Below, one piece after another: positions 34,252 through 42,945 of a stretch of 64,000 nucleotides of DNA. The stretch covers positions 2,666,001 to 2,730,000 of the forward strand of contig OY970235.1 in assembly GCA_963714145.1 (NCBI GenBank), read 5' to 3'. Made by a program: the position numbers and the translations under genes. Below the pieces are notes generated by a model. The model had not been told where the DNA came from, made no database searches, and was given only the letters and a program-made list of their open reading frames with translations. The stretch comes from JBBWZH01 sp035544115 (lineage in GTDB: Bacteria > Actinomycetota > Actinomycetes > Mycobacteriales > CADCTP01). Every line of letters begins with the position of its first letter. Positions within the stretch are counted from its first letter, which is position 1.

Positions 34252-36846
34252 ATGTCCAAGTTTTATCGCTCCTATGAGTGGCCTCTATTCGGTCACCGTA
34301 CGAGCAGTGGGTCGGCCCGATCGGGCAATGAATTCCGGTCGCGCGCCGGATCCGGCCCGATGAGCGGCGGAAGGCGGGTGAAACGCCTCGTCGCGGTGGG
34401 CGCGGCCGCCCTCCTCGCGGTCGCCGTAGCCGCGACCGCCGCCCAGGCGACCCCCGGCTCCACCGCGCCCCCGGCCGGGTCCGCCGGATCCGCCAACGGC
34501 GGGGGCGCCGACGCCAAGAGCCTGGCGGCCCGGTCGGCCGCCCAACTGGTCGCCGCCCGGGCGCCGGAGCTGCGCGCGAGCGCCGGCGACGGGTTCGTCC
34601 AGCACCCGGTGATCAGCTCCAAGGAGGGCCTGCAGTACGTCCCGTACGACCGGACGTACCGCGGTCTGCCGGTCTACGGCGGCGACTTCGTCGTGGTGAC
34701 CGACGCGACCGGCCAGGTGCTGTCGACCGGCGTGGCGCAGACCGCGCCGATCACGCTGGCCAGCATCGCGCCGGCGGTCGGCGCAGGCGCCGCGGCCGCC
34801 ACCGCGCGGGCCCGGCAGCGGGCCGGGGTCGACTCGGTGTCCAGCCCCCGCCTGATCGTCTACGCCCTCGCCGCGACTCCCAGGCTGAGCTGGGAGAGCG
34901 TCGTCGCCGGTCATGACGGCACGAGGCCGAGCCGGCTGCACGTGTTCGTCGACGCCAACTCCGGCGCCGTCCTGCACAGCTACGACGAGATCGCCGACGG
35001 CACCGGCCACGCGGCCGTCAACGGCGGCACCGTGCCGATCCAGACCAGCGGCTCGGGCACGTCGTTCTCGATGACCGACCCCACCCGGCCCGGCATCTCC
35101 TGCCGCAACGACACCAGCGGCGCGGTGCTCACCGGCCCCGACGACGTCTGGGGCAACGGCGTCGGCACCGACATCGAGACCGGCTGCGTGGACGCGCTCT
35201 ACGGCGTGCAGCGCCACTGGGACATGCTCGCCTCGTGGCTGGGCCGCAGCGGTATCAACGGCACCGGCGGCGGGTTCCCGGTCCAGGTCGGGCTGAACGA
35301 CATCAACGCGCGGTGGGACGGGGCGCGGGTGCACATCGGGCACAGCGTGGCCGGCGCCTGGCTCGCCTCGCTGGACGTGGTCGGCCACGAGTTCGGCCAC
35401 GCCATCGACGACAACACCCCCGGTGGCCAGTCGGCCAGCGGCGTCTCCGAGGCGACCGGCGACATCCTCGGCACGGCAACGGAGTTCTTCACCAACAACG
35501 CCGCGTTCGACCCGCCGGACTTCAGCATCGCCGAGGAGGTGAACATCTTCGGCTCGGGCCCGCTCCGGCAGATGTTCAACCCGTCGCTGGTCGGCCAGCC
35601 CAACTGCTACTCCGCCGCGATCCCCACGATGGATACACACGACGCGGCCGGCCCGTTCGACCACTGGTTCGTGCTGGCCGCCCAGGGCAGCGCGGCCACC
35701 GGCGGCCTGCCGGCCAGCCCGACCTGCAACGGTTCGACCGTCAGCGGCCTCGGCATGCGGACCGCGACCCGGATCTTCTACAACGCCATGCTGAGCAAGA
35801 CCGCCGGCATGACCTACCTGCGGTACCGCACCGCGACGCTGAACGCGGCGAAGAACCTGTTCCCCGGCGACTGCGCCCCGTTCAGCACCATCAAGGCGGC
35901 CTGGGACGCGGTCAGCGTGCCGGCCCAGCCCGGCGACCCGACCTGCGACTCGGCCGCCTTCTTCATGCGGAACGACGGGGTCTGGGCGCTGGGCCGGATC
36001 TCCCCCGCCGGCCAGTTCGTGCAGACCCAGCAGGGCACCGGCGCCGCGCCGAACTGGAACCACATCGTCGCGGTGGGAGCCCACGTGCTGCTGGTCCGCA
36101 ACGACGGCGTCTTCGCGGTCGGACGGGTCCAGGGCGGCCAGTTCGTCCAGACCCAGCAGGGCACCGGCGCGGCGCCCAACTGGACGCACATCGTCGCCGT
36201 CGGCAATGACGTGCTGTTCGTCCGGAACGACGGGATCTGGGCGGTGGGTCACATCACCCCCGCCGGCCTGTTCGTGCAGACCCAGCAGGGCACCGGCGCC
36301 GCGCCGAACTGGACCCACATCGTGGCCGTCGGGGACAACCTGCTGTTCGTCCGGAACGACGGGGTCTGGGCCGTCGGGCGGATCACCGCGGGTCAGTTCG
36401 TGCAGACCCAGCAGGGCACCGGCGCGGCGCCGAACTGGACCCACGTCGTCGCCGCCGGGAACGACGTGCTCTTCGTCCGGAACGACGGCCTGTTCGCGGT
36501 AGGGCAGGTCGACAACGGCCGGTTCGTGCAGACCCAGCAGGGCACCGGCGCGGCCCCGAACTGGACCCATATCGTGCCGGTGCGGAATGACCTGCTGTTC
36601 GTCCGGAACGACGGCGTGTTCGCGGTGGCCAGAATTGTCGGCGGCGGATTGGCGCAGACCCAGCAAGGGACCGGCGCCGCCCCGGACTGGACGCATATCG
36701 TCGCCATCGGGAATGACGTGTTGTTCGTCCGGAACGACGGCGTCTTCGCGGTGGGCCGGATCGACGGCGGCCGATTCGTGCAGACCCAGCAAGGGACCGG
36801 CGCGGCCCCGAACTGGACCCACCTGGTCGGCGTCAGAAACAACTGA
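34252..36846 (+). CDS. Secreted M4 (thermolysin-like) metallopeptidase with seven C-terminal repeats
   Basis: An 864-residue preproprotein. A 42-residue polar N-terminal extension precedes the hydrophobic signal (VKRLVAVGAAALLAVAVAAT). An FTP/PepSY-type propeptide (about 95-265) includes YDRTYRGLPVYGGDFVVVTD. The M4 domain has the zinc motif His379-Glu-Phe-Gly-His383 (VVGHEFGHAID) and third ligand Glu400 (GVSEATGDIL), the usual spacing. Residues about 568-864 are seven 42-43-residue repeats that look like propeller blades. ATG 34252 has AAGGAGA six bases upstream, so the long N-terminal extension appears real. Extracellular proteolysis with a lectin-like targeting domain is the likely role. 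Confidence 0.86.
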   Translation: MSKFYRSYEWPLFGHRTSSGSARSGNEFRSRAGSGPMSGGRRVKRLVAVGAAALLAVAVAATAAQATPGSTAPPAGSAGSANGGGADAKSLAARSAAQLVAARAPELRASAGDGFVQHPVISSKEGLQYVPYDRTYRGLPVYGGDFVVVTDATGQVLSTGVAQTAPITLASIAPAVGAGAAAATARARQRAGVDSVSSPRLIVYALAATPRLSWESVVAGHDGTRPSRLHVFVDANSGAVLHSYDEIADGTGHAAVNGGTVPIQTSGSGTSFSMTDPTRPGISCRNDTSGAVLTGPDDVWGNGVGTDIETGCVDALYGVQRHWDMLASWLGRSGINGTGGGFPVQVGLNDINARWDGARVHIGHSVAGAWLASLDVVGHEFGHAIDDNTPGGQSASGVSEATGDILGTATEFFTNNAAFDPPDFSIAEEVNIFGSGPLRQMFNPSLVGQPNCYSAAIPTMDTHDAAGPFDHWFVLAAQGSAATGGLPASPTCNGSTVSGLGMRTATRIFYNAMLSKTAGMTYLRYRTATLNAAKNLFPGDCAPFSTIKAAWDAVSVPAQPGDPTCDSAAFFMRNDGVWALGRISPAGQFVQTQQGTGAAPNWNHIVAVGAHVLLVRNDGVFAVGRVQGGQFVQTQQGTGAAPNWTHIVAVGNDVLFVRNDGIWAVGHITPAGLFVQTQQGTGAAPNWTHIVAVGDNLLFVRNDGVWAVGRITAGQFVQTQQGTGAAPNWTHVVAAGNDVLFVRNDGLFAVGQVDNGRFVQTQQGTGAAPNWTHIVPVRNDLLFVRNDGVFAVARIVGGGLAQTQQGTGAAPDWTHIVAIGNDVLFVRNDGVFAVGRIDGGRFVQTQQGTGAAPNWTHLVGVRNN
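35952..36843 (+). repeat. Seven coding repeats of 126-129 bp
   Basis: The RNDG codons recur at 35968, 36097, 36223, 36352, 36478, 36604 and 36730. Each unit reads like FVRNDGVWAVGRI, a variable 2-3 residues, GQFVQTQQGTG, AAPNWTHIVAVGNDVL. Identity between units is very high, including codons, implying recent expansion or ongoing homogenisation. Confidence 0.92.
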
Positions 36847-36864
36847 GTAGGAGCCCGACCATAC

Positions 36865-36901
36865 GGCCGGCCGCACGGGCGCAATGCCCGTGCGGCCGGC
36901 C
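36865..36901. terminator. Bidirectional terminator between convergent genes
   Basis: A 16-bp perfect stem (GGCCGGCCGCACGGGC and complement) with loop GCAAT, 18 bases after the M4 stop and 25 bases before the stop of the regulator on the other strand. A short CATTTCGG follows on the plus strand. Confidence 0.85.
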
Positions 36902-36926
36902 CATTTCGGCCGGGCCGACCGCGGCG

Positions 36927-39900
36927 TCAGCCGGGTCCGGGGGTTCGGGAGAAAGTTCGCGGGGCGGCTACCTGGGCCGGCTGCGGAGCGCCGATCTCGG
37001 CCAGAACCGCCTCGGCCTGCCGGCGGTGCTCGGCGGCGGCCGGGTCGTCGCCGATATCCCGCAGCGCGTCCGCGACGACCAGGTGGCTGCGGGCCTGGCC
37101 CAGGCGGTGCCCGGTCGCGGTGTGGATGGCCAGCGCCTGCGCCGCGTGGTCGCGGGCCCGCTCCGGGCGGCCGGCGGGCAGGTCGACCATGGCCAGGGTC
37201 ATGATCGCGTTCGCGACCAGCAGCCGGTAGCCGGCCTGCCGGGCGATCACCAGGGCGGCTTCGGCGTCCTCGGTCGCCTGCTGGTAGCGGCCGGTCCGGC
37301 AGTGCACCGCGGCCAGCCCGATCAGCGCGTCCGCCTCGCCGTAGGGCTTGCCGACACTGCGGGCCAGTTCGAGCGCCCGCCGCAGCCCGCCGATCGCCTC
37401 CGGGTGCCGGCCGAGGCTGCTGTGGATGCTGGCCGCGGTGGTCAGCGCGTCGGTCTCGGCGCGCCGATCACCGACCTCCCGGGCGAGGTCCAGGGCGGCC
37501 CGGCTCAGCGCCAGCGCCCGGCGGTAGCGGCCGGCGTCCCGGTGGTGCGCCGCGAGGATGTTCAGGGTCTCGCTCTCGGTCTCCCGGTCGCCGACCTCGC
37601 GGTGGATCTCGACCGCCTGGGTCAGCGTCGCCTGCGCCTCGGTCAGCCGCCCGAGCAGGTGCTGGGCCTCGCCGAGGTAGGCCAGCGCCTGGCCCTCGCC
37701 GACCCGCGAGCCGGTCTGCCGGTACAGCGCCAGCGCCTCGCCGCTGTGCTCGGCCGCCACCACCAGCAGGCCCTGCCGCACCCGGACCACGCTCAGGTTC
37801 GCCAGGTCCCGGGCCTGCCCGGCGACCCGGCCGGTCCGCCGCTTGATCGCCAGCGCCTGCTGGTAGAGGTCAGCCGCCTCCGCCAACCGCCCGGACTCGG
37901 TGTGCAGCGCCGCGAAGTTGCCGAGCGTCACCGACTCGCCGTCCACCCAGCCGGCCCGGCGGGCCAGGCTCGCGGCGAGCGTGTAGTGCTCGACGGCCTG
38001 CTGGTAGCCGCCCTGGGTCCAGTGCAGGGTGGCCAGGCTGAGGTGGGCGGCCGCCTGCGCCTGCGGCTCGCCGCCGGCCTCGGCGGTGGTCAGCGCGGCC
38101 TGCGCGACCACCCGCCAGTCCACGACCAGCATCCGGGCGTACAGGTAGCCGCGCAGCGCGTCGGCCAGCCGCCAGGCCTGCGGGTACGGCCCGTGCGTGG
38201 CGGCATGCCGGACCGCCGCGACCAGGTTGGGCCGCTCGGCGTCCAACCAGGCCAGCGCCTCGGCGTGGACGCTGAACCGATCCCCGCCCGGGTCCCCGGC
38301 TGAACCCCCGGCCGGGTCTCCGGCTGAACCCCCGGCTGAATCCCCGGCCGGGTCGGCGGGCGGGTCGGCGGGCGGGGCCGGGTCGGCGAGCGGGGTCCGG
38401 TCGGCGGGCGGGGTCGGGTCGGCGGGCGGCGGGTGGGTCCGGGCCACGGCCGGGCTGGCGGCCGGGGTCGGAACCGGTGCGGGGGTGGTGGCCGGCGGCA
38501 GCCGCAGGACGGTCGGGTAGAGCAGGTCACCGGCCGCGGTGGCCCGGCGCAGGTAGTGGTCCAGCAGCCGGTCCAGCGCGGCCCGGCCGTCCGGCGCGGC
38601 GGCCGCGGCGCCGGCGAGCTCGGCCGCGTACAGCCGCAGCAGGTCGTGCAGGGCGTACCGGGCCGGCACCGGCTCGTCGACCAGGTGCGCGCCGGCCAGC
38701 TGGTCGAGCAGCTCGGCCGCCGCCGGCACCGGGACGCCGGCCAGCGCGGCGGCCGTGGCGGCGGTGACATCGGGACCCGGGAGCAGGCCGAGCAGCCGGA
38801 ACAGCCGCTGGGCGGCCGCCGGCAGGCTCGCGTACGACTGGTCGAACGCCACCCGGACGGCCGCCTGCGGATCGCCGGCCACCCGGAGCGCGGCGAGCCG
38901 GTCGCCGGCGGCCAGCCGGGCGGCGTAGTCGGCGACCGTGCCCCGCCGGGTGACCACGTTGGCCGCGGCGATGCGCAGCGCCAGCGGCAGGTGCCCGCAG
39001 AGCCGGGCCAGGTCGGCGACCGCTTCCGGCTCGCCGTGCGCCCGGTCCGGCCCGAGCAGCCGGACCAGCAGGGTGAACGACTCGTCCGCGGGCAGCACGT
39101 CCAGGCTCAGGCTGACCGCGCCGTCCCGGGCCAGCAGGCCACGCAGCTGGTCCCGGCTGGTGACCAGCACCAGGCAGCCCGGGCTGCCCGGTAGCAGCGG
39201 CCGGACCTGCTCGGCGGCACCGGCGTTGTCCAGCAGCACCAGCATCCGCCGGTCGGCGAGCAGGCTGCGGTAGAGGCCGGCCGCGTCGTCCGGATCGGCC
39301 GGCACCTCGCTCGCCGGCACACCGAGCGCCGGCAGGAACCGGGCCAGCGCGTCTATCGGCCGCAGCGGCGGCCCGGCCGCGTAGCCACGCAGATTCACGT
39401 AGAGCTGCCCGTCCGGGAACCGGTGCCGCACCTGGCGGGCCCAGCGGACGGCCAGCGCCGTCTTGCCGACCCCGGCCGCACCGGCGATGGCGGAGATCAT
39501 CAGCACCGGCGGGTGCGGGTCGGTGTCGGCCGGCAGCAGCGAGTCCAGCCGCTCGAAGTACTCCTTGCGGCCGGTGAAGCCCCACACATCGGCCGGCAGC
39601 TGCGCCGGCCGGACCCGCCCCGCACCGCCAGCCACCCCCACCGAGCCAGCCGGGCCAGCCTGCCCGGGCAGGCCAACCGGGCCGGACGAGCCAGCCGGGT
39701 CGGACAGGCCCGACAGGCCAGCCGGGCCGGACAAGCCAGCCGGGCCAGCCGGGCCGGACGGGCCGGACGGGCCGGACGGGCCGGACAAGCCAACCGGGCC
39801 GGACGGGCCAGCCAGGGCCGGCGAGCCGGCCAGCTCGGACGAGCCAGACCGCGCGGACTCCCCCAGCGAACCGGACAGCCCGGACGAACCTGCGGAGCCG

Positions 39901-41013
39901 GGACGCCTGGGCCGCCCGGAGGGGGCGGACGGACCGGACCCGGCGGGCGGGGCGGGCGGGGGCGCACCGGCCGGGACAGCGGCGGGCGGGCGGGCGATCG
40001 CGGGCGGGGCACCGCCCTGCCGCAGCACCGCCAGGTGGGCCGCCCGCAGCTGCGGGCCCGGTTCGACGCCGAGCTCCTCGGCGAGCCGGGCCTGGATGCC
40101 GGCGAACAGCCGCAGCGCGGCGGCCCGCTGGCCGGCCCCGGCCAGCGCGAGGATCAGCCGGGCCTGCAGGGTCTCGTCCAGCGGCTCGTCCCGGGCCGCG
40201 TCCCGCAGCCCGTCGACCGCCTGCTCGTACCGGCCGTGCCGGACGGCGATGTCGGCATACGACAGAGCGGCGGCCACCCGGCGGCGGGCCGCCGCGACGG
40301 CGGCCGGGTGCTGCGCGAGCCGCGAGCCCAGGTCGGCCAGTGCCCGGCCGCGCCAGCACCGCAGCGCCTGGCCGAGCTCCTCGGCGGCCGCGTCCTGCTC
40401 GCCGGCCGCCTGTAGCCGCCCGGCCCGGGTGGCGAGCGCGTCGAACCGGGCCAGGTCGAGCCGGTCCGGGCCGAGCTCGAGCCGGTAGCCGCCGCGGGCC
40501 AGCGCGACGATGCCACCGGCCGCGGGCTTCGGGCCGGCGAACCCCGAGCTGCTCGCGCAGCCGGCTGACATAGGTCCGGATCAGGCCCGGCGAGGTCCGG
40601 GGCGGCCGCTCACCCCAGAGCACGTCCACGATCTCGTCGTGCGGCACCACCTGGCCGGGCTGGACCGCGAGCAGTCCGAGCAGGGTGCGTGGCATCGGCG
40701 CGGGCAGCTCGACCGGGGCCCCGTCGCGCCGCACCTGCAGCGGCCCGAGCACGCCGACGCGCAGGCCGGCCTCGACGGGGCCGGCGCCGGCGGCGACCAT
40801 GGCGGCGAGCTGGTCGCGTTCGGCCGGCGACAGCCCCAGCGCGGTGGCCAGCCCGCCGGATGCCAGCCGCGGCCGGCGGACCCGGTCCCGCTCCAGGTCG
40901 CGCAGCCCGCGGATGCTGACGCCGGCCCGATCGGCCAGCTCCTGCTGGGTGAGCCCGGCCCGATCGCGCCAGTGCCGCAGCAGCTCACCCACGGTCCTCG
41001 GGGGCCGGTCCAT
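36927..41013 (-). pseudogene. AfsR/SARP-type regulator with XRE domain, interrupted by a +1 frameshift
   Basis: ATG 41013 opens a frame with an XRE helix-turn-helix (GLTQQELADRAGVSIRGLRDLE, 19-40) and an OmpR-like winged helix (VGVLGPLQVRRDG, SPGLIRTYVSRLREQLG). This frame then turns into low-complexity nonsense. The rest of the protein continues in the next frame from GGIVALARGGYRLELGPDRLDLARFDAL: BTAD, a collagen-like linker, NB-ARC (FTGRKEYFERL, GAAGVGKTAL, MLVLLDNAG) and TPRs. Deleting one base of the C run at 40542-40545 joins them into one frame of 1361 residues. It is either a real inactivating or phase-variable mutation or a sequencing error. It lies just downstream of the lanthipeptide operon, on the same strand. 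Confidence 0.85.
39621..39809 (-). repeat. Collagen-like Gly-Xaa-Yaa coding repeat in the second AfsR-type gene
   Basis: This stretch encodes 21 triplets, 20 of them Gly-first (GPS, GPV, GLS, GPA, GQA), with one DPA interruption, between the BTAD region and the FTGR motif of the NB-ARC module. At DNA level it is a degenerate 9-bp array of CCGGCTGGC-like units. Confidence 0.85.
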
Positions 41014-41174
41014 GGCGGCAGACCACGCTCCTGTACGTCGACCCCGCCCCCGGCGAGCGCCATCCGCTGCCGCCGGTCGACCAGGCGCGCCCCGCTCCGG
41101 AGGTTACGTCGCGAGGCTACCGCGCTGGCGCTGATCTGGGAGCGATGTCCAGGATTAGTGCGCGAAACCCGATC

Positions 41175-42944
41175 TCAGCCGATCAGGTCGGCTCGGGGCC
41201 GCTCGGCCCAGTGGCCGATCAGGTCGCGGTAGAGCGCGGATCCGGCGACCAACCCGGCGTGGTCGCCGAGGACGGCGCGGTCCCCGTCGAGGATCAGGAT
41301 GCGGGTCGCCCGCAGCGCGGAGCTCAGCCGGTGCGCGATGACGACGAGGGTGCCCGGCCGGGCGGCGAGCGCCGCCTCCGCGGTCGCCTCGGCCGCCGGG
41401 TCGAGGTGGCAGGTGCCCTCGTCCAGGATCACCAGCCGGGCCGGGGACAGGTAGACCCGGGCCAGCGTGATCAGCTGCCGTTCGCCGGCGGACAGGGTGA
41501 CTCCGTCCGACCCGAGCATCGCGCCGTAGCCGCCGGCGTCGCGGACCACCCGGCGCAGCCCGAGCGCGTCCACCGCCCGGTCGAGGTCGGCATCGGTGGC
41601 GGACGGGCTCAGGTACGCCAGGTTCTCCCGCAGCGTGCCGGCGAAGACGTACGCCTCCTGCGGCACCAGGGCGACCTGCCGGCGCAGCCAGCCGGGGTCG
41701 ATCCGGTCCACCGGCCGGCCGCCGAGCCGGACCTCGCCCTCGCCGGCCGGCAGCAGCCCGGCGAGCAGGTTGGCCAGCGTCGACTTGCCGACCCCGCTCG
41801 GGCCGACCACGGCGAGATGGTCGCCGGCCGGAATGGTCAGGGTCAGCCGGTCCACCACCGGTTCGGCCGCCGCCCCGTAGCGGAAGGTGAGCTCCTCGAC
41901 GGTCAGGTCGTACCCGGACGGCGGCGGGCCGACCGGACCGGGCGGCGGGTCCGCCGGCGCCGCCCGCTGGGCCAGCCGCTGCATGGTCGCGCCCAGCTGG
42001 ACACCCCAGGTCGCGACCAGCGCCAGCGCGCTGCTCAGCGCCGGGTCGATGGTCAGCGCGACGTACGTGACCGCGCCGACCAGGTCGCCCGCGGACAGCC
42101 CGCCGGCGAGCAGCCGCGGCGCGGCCAGCAGCAGCACGACAACCGGCACCGACCCACCCACGGCGCAGATCAGCAGCCGCAGCGCCTCGCCCCGCGCGTA
42201 CGCCCGCTGGGCCGCCACGCTGGCCTCGACCGCCGCGCCGACCTCGGCCGCCGCCCGCTGCTGCCCGCCACAGGCGACCACGTCCCGCAGCCCGGCGAGC
42301 ACCCGGCCGGCCGACATGCCGACCAGTTCGGCGGCGAGCAGGACGGCCCGCTTGCGCCGGCCCAGGCTGCGCAGCAGCCAGCCGAACAGGGCCAGCGAGA
42401 GCAGCACCGGGGGCAGCACCACGAACAGTGCCGCCGGCGCCAGCGCGGCCAGCCCGGCCAGGGCGCCCAGCAGCATCACGGCGGACTGCCGGAAGCCGAC
42501 CAGGATCGCGGCGATCAGCCCCCGGGCCGGCTGCACCTGCTCGGTCAGCTGGGTGACGCTGGCGCCGTCCGAGCCGGTGGCCGCGCCGCCGGTGCCGGCG
42601 GCGCCGCCGGACGTGGCGCGGCCGACGGCGCCGGTCACCACGTGCCGCACCAGCCCGTCGCGGATCGGCTCGACCGTGTCGGCCAGCGGCGCGAACATGC
42701 CGCGGGTGGCGACCGCGCGGGCCACCAGCGCCGCGCCGTAGACGCCGAGCCAGGCCATGCCGACCCAGGGCCGGCCGGCCAGGAAGCCACGGTCCAGCGC
42801 CGCCGCCACGCAGCCACCGGACAGCAGCGCCGGCGCCGCCTCCAGGGCCGACCAGCCGAGCAGCCGGGCCAGCGGCCGGCGCCGCTGCCGCAGGCCGCCG
42901 AGCAGCAGCGCCCGACCGGTGACCGGTCCCGCTCCGGCGGCCAT
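41175..42944 (-). CDS. ABC transporter, fused permease-ATPase (second half-transporter)
   Basis: A 589-residue half-transporter: membrane domain about 1-330 with hydrophobic segments such as AALFVVLPPVLLSLALFGWLL and LLICAVGGSVPVVVLLLAAP, then an ATPase with Walker A GPSGVGKST, Q-loop VALVPQEAYVFAG, signature LSAGERQLITLARVYL and Walker B LVILDEGTCHLD. It starts one base after the stop of the partner gene, so the two probably form a heterodimeric exporter. As the last gene of the lanthipeptide operon it probably exports the modified peptide or gives self-resistance. Confidence 0.87.
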   Translation of the reverse strand: MAAGAGPVTGRALLLGGLRQRRRPLARLLGWSALEAAPALLSGGCVAAALDRGFLAGRPWVGMAWLGVYGAALVARAVATRGMFAPLADTVEPIRDGLVRHVVTGAVGRATSGGAAGTGGAATGSDGASVTQLTEQVQPARGLIAAILVGFRQSAVMLLGALAGLAALAPAALFVVLPPVLLSLALFGWLLRSLGRRKRAVLLAAELVGMSAGRVLAGLRDVVACGGQQRAAAEVGAAVEASVAAQRAYARGEALRLLICAVGGSVPVVVLLLAAPRLLAGGLSAGDLVGAVTYVALTIDPALSSALALVATWGVQLGATMQRLAQRAAPADPPPGPVGPPPSGYDLTVEELTFRYGAAAEPVVDRLTLTIPAGDHLAVVGPSGVGKSTLANLLAGLLPAGEGEVRLGGRPVDRIDPGWLRRQVALVPQEAYVFAGTLRENLAYLSPSATDADLDRAVDALGLRRVVRDAGGYGAMLGSDGVTLSAGERQLITLARVYLSPARLVILDEGTCHLDPAAEATAEAALAARPGTLVVIAHRLSSALRATRILILDGDRAVLGDHAGLVAGSALYRDLIGHWAERPRADLIG

Positions 42945-42945
42945 C

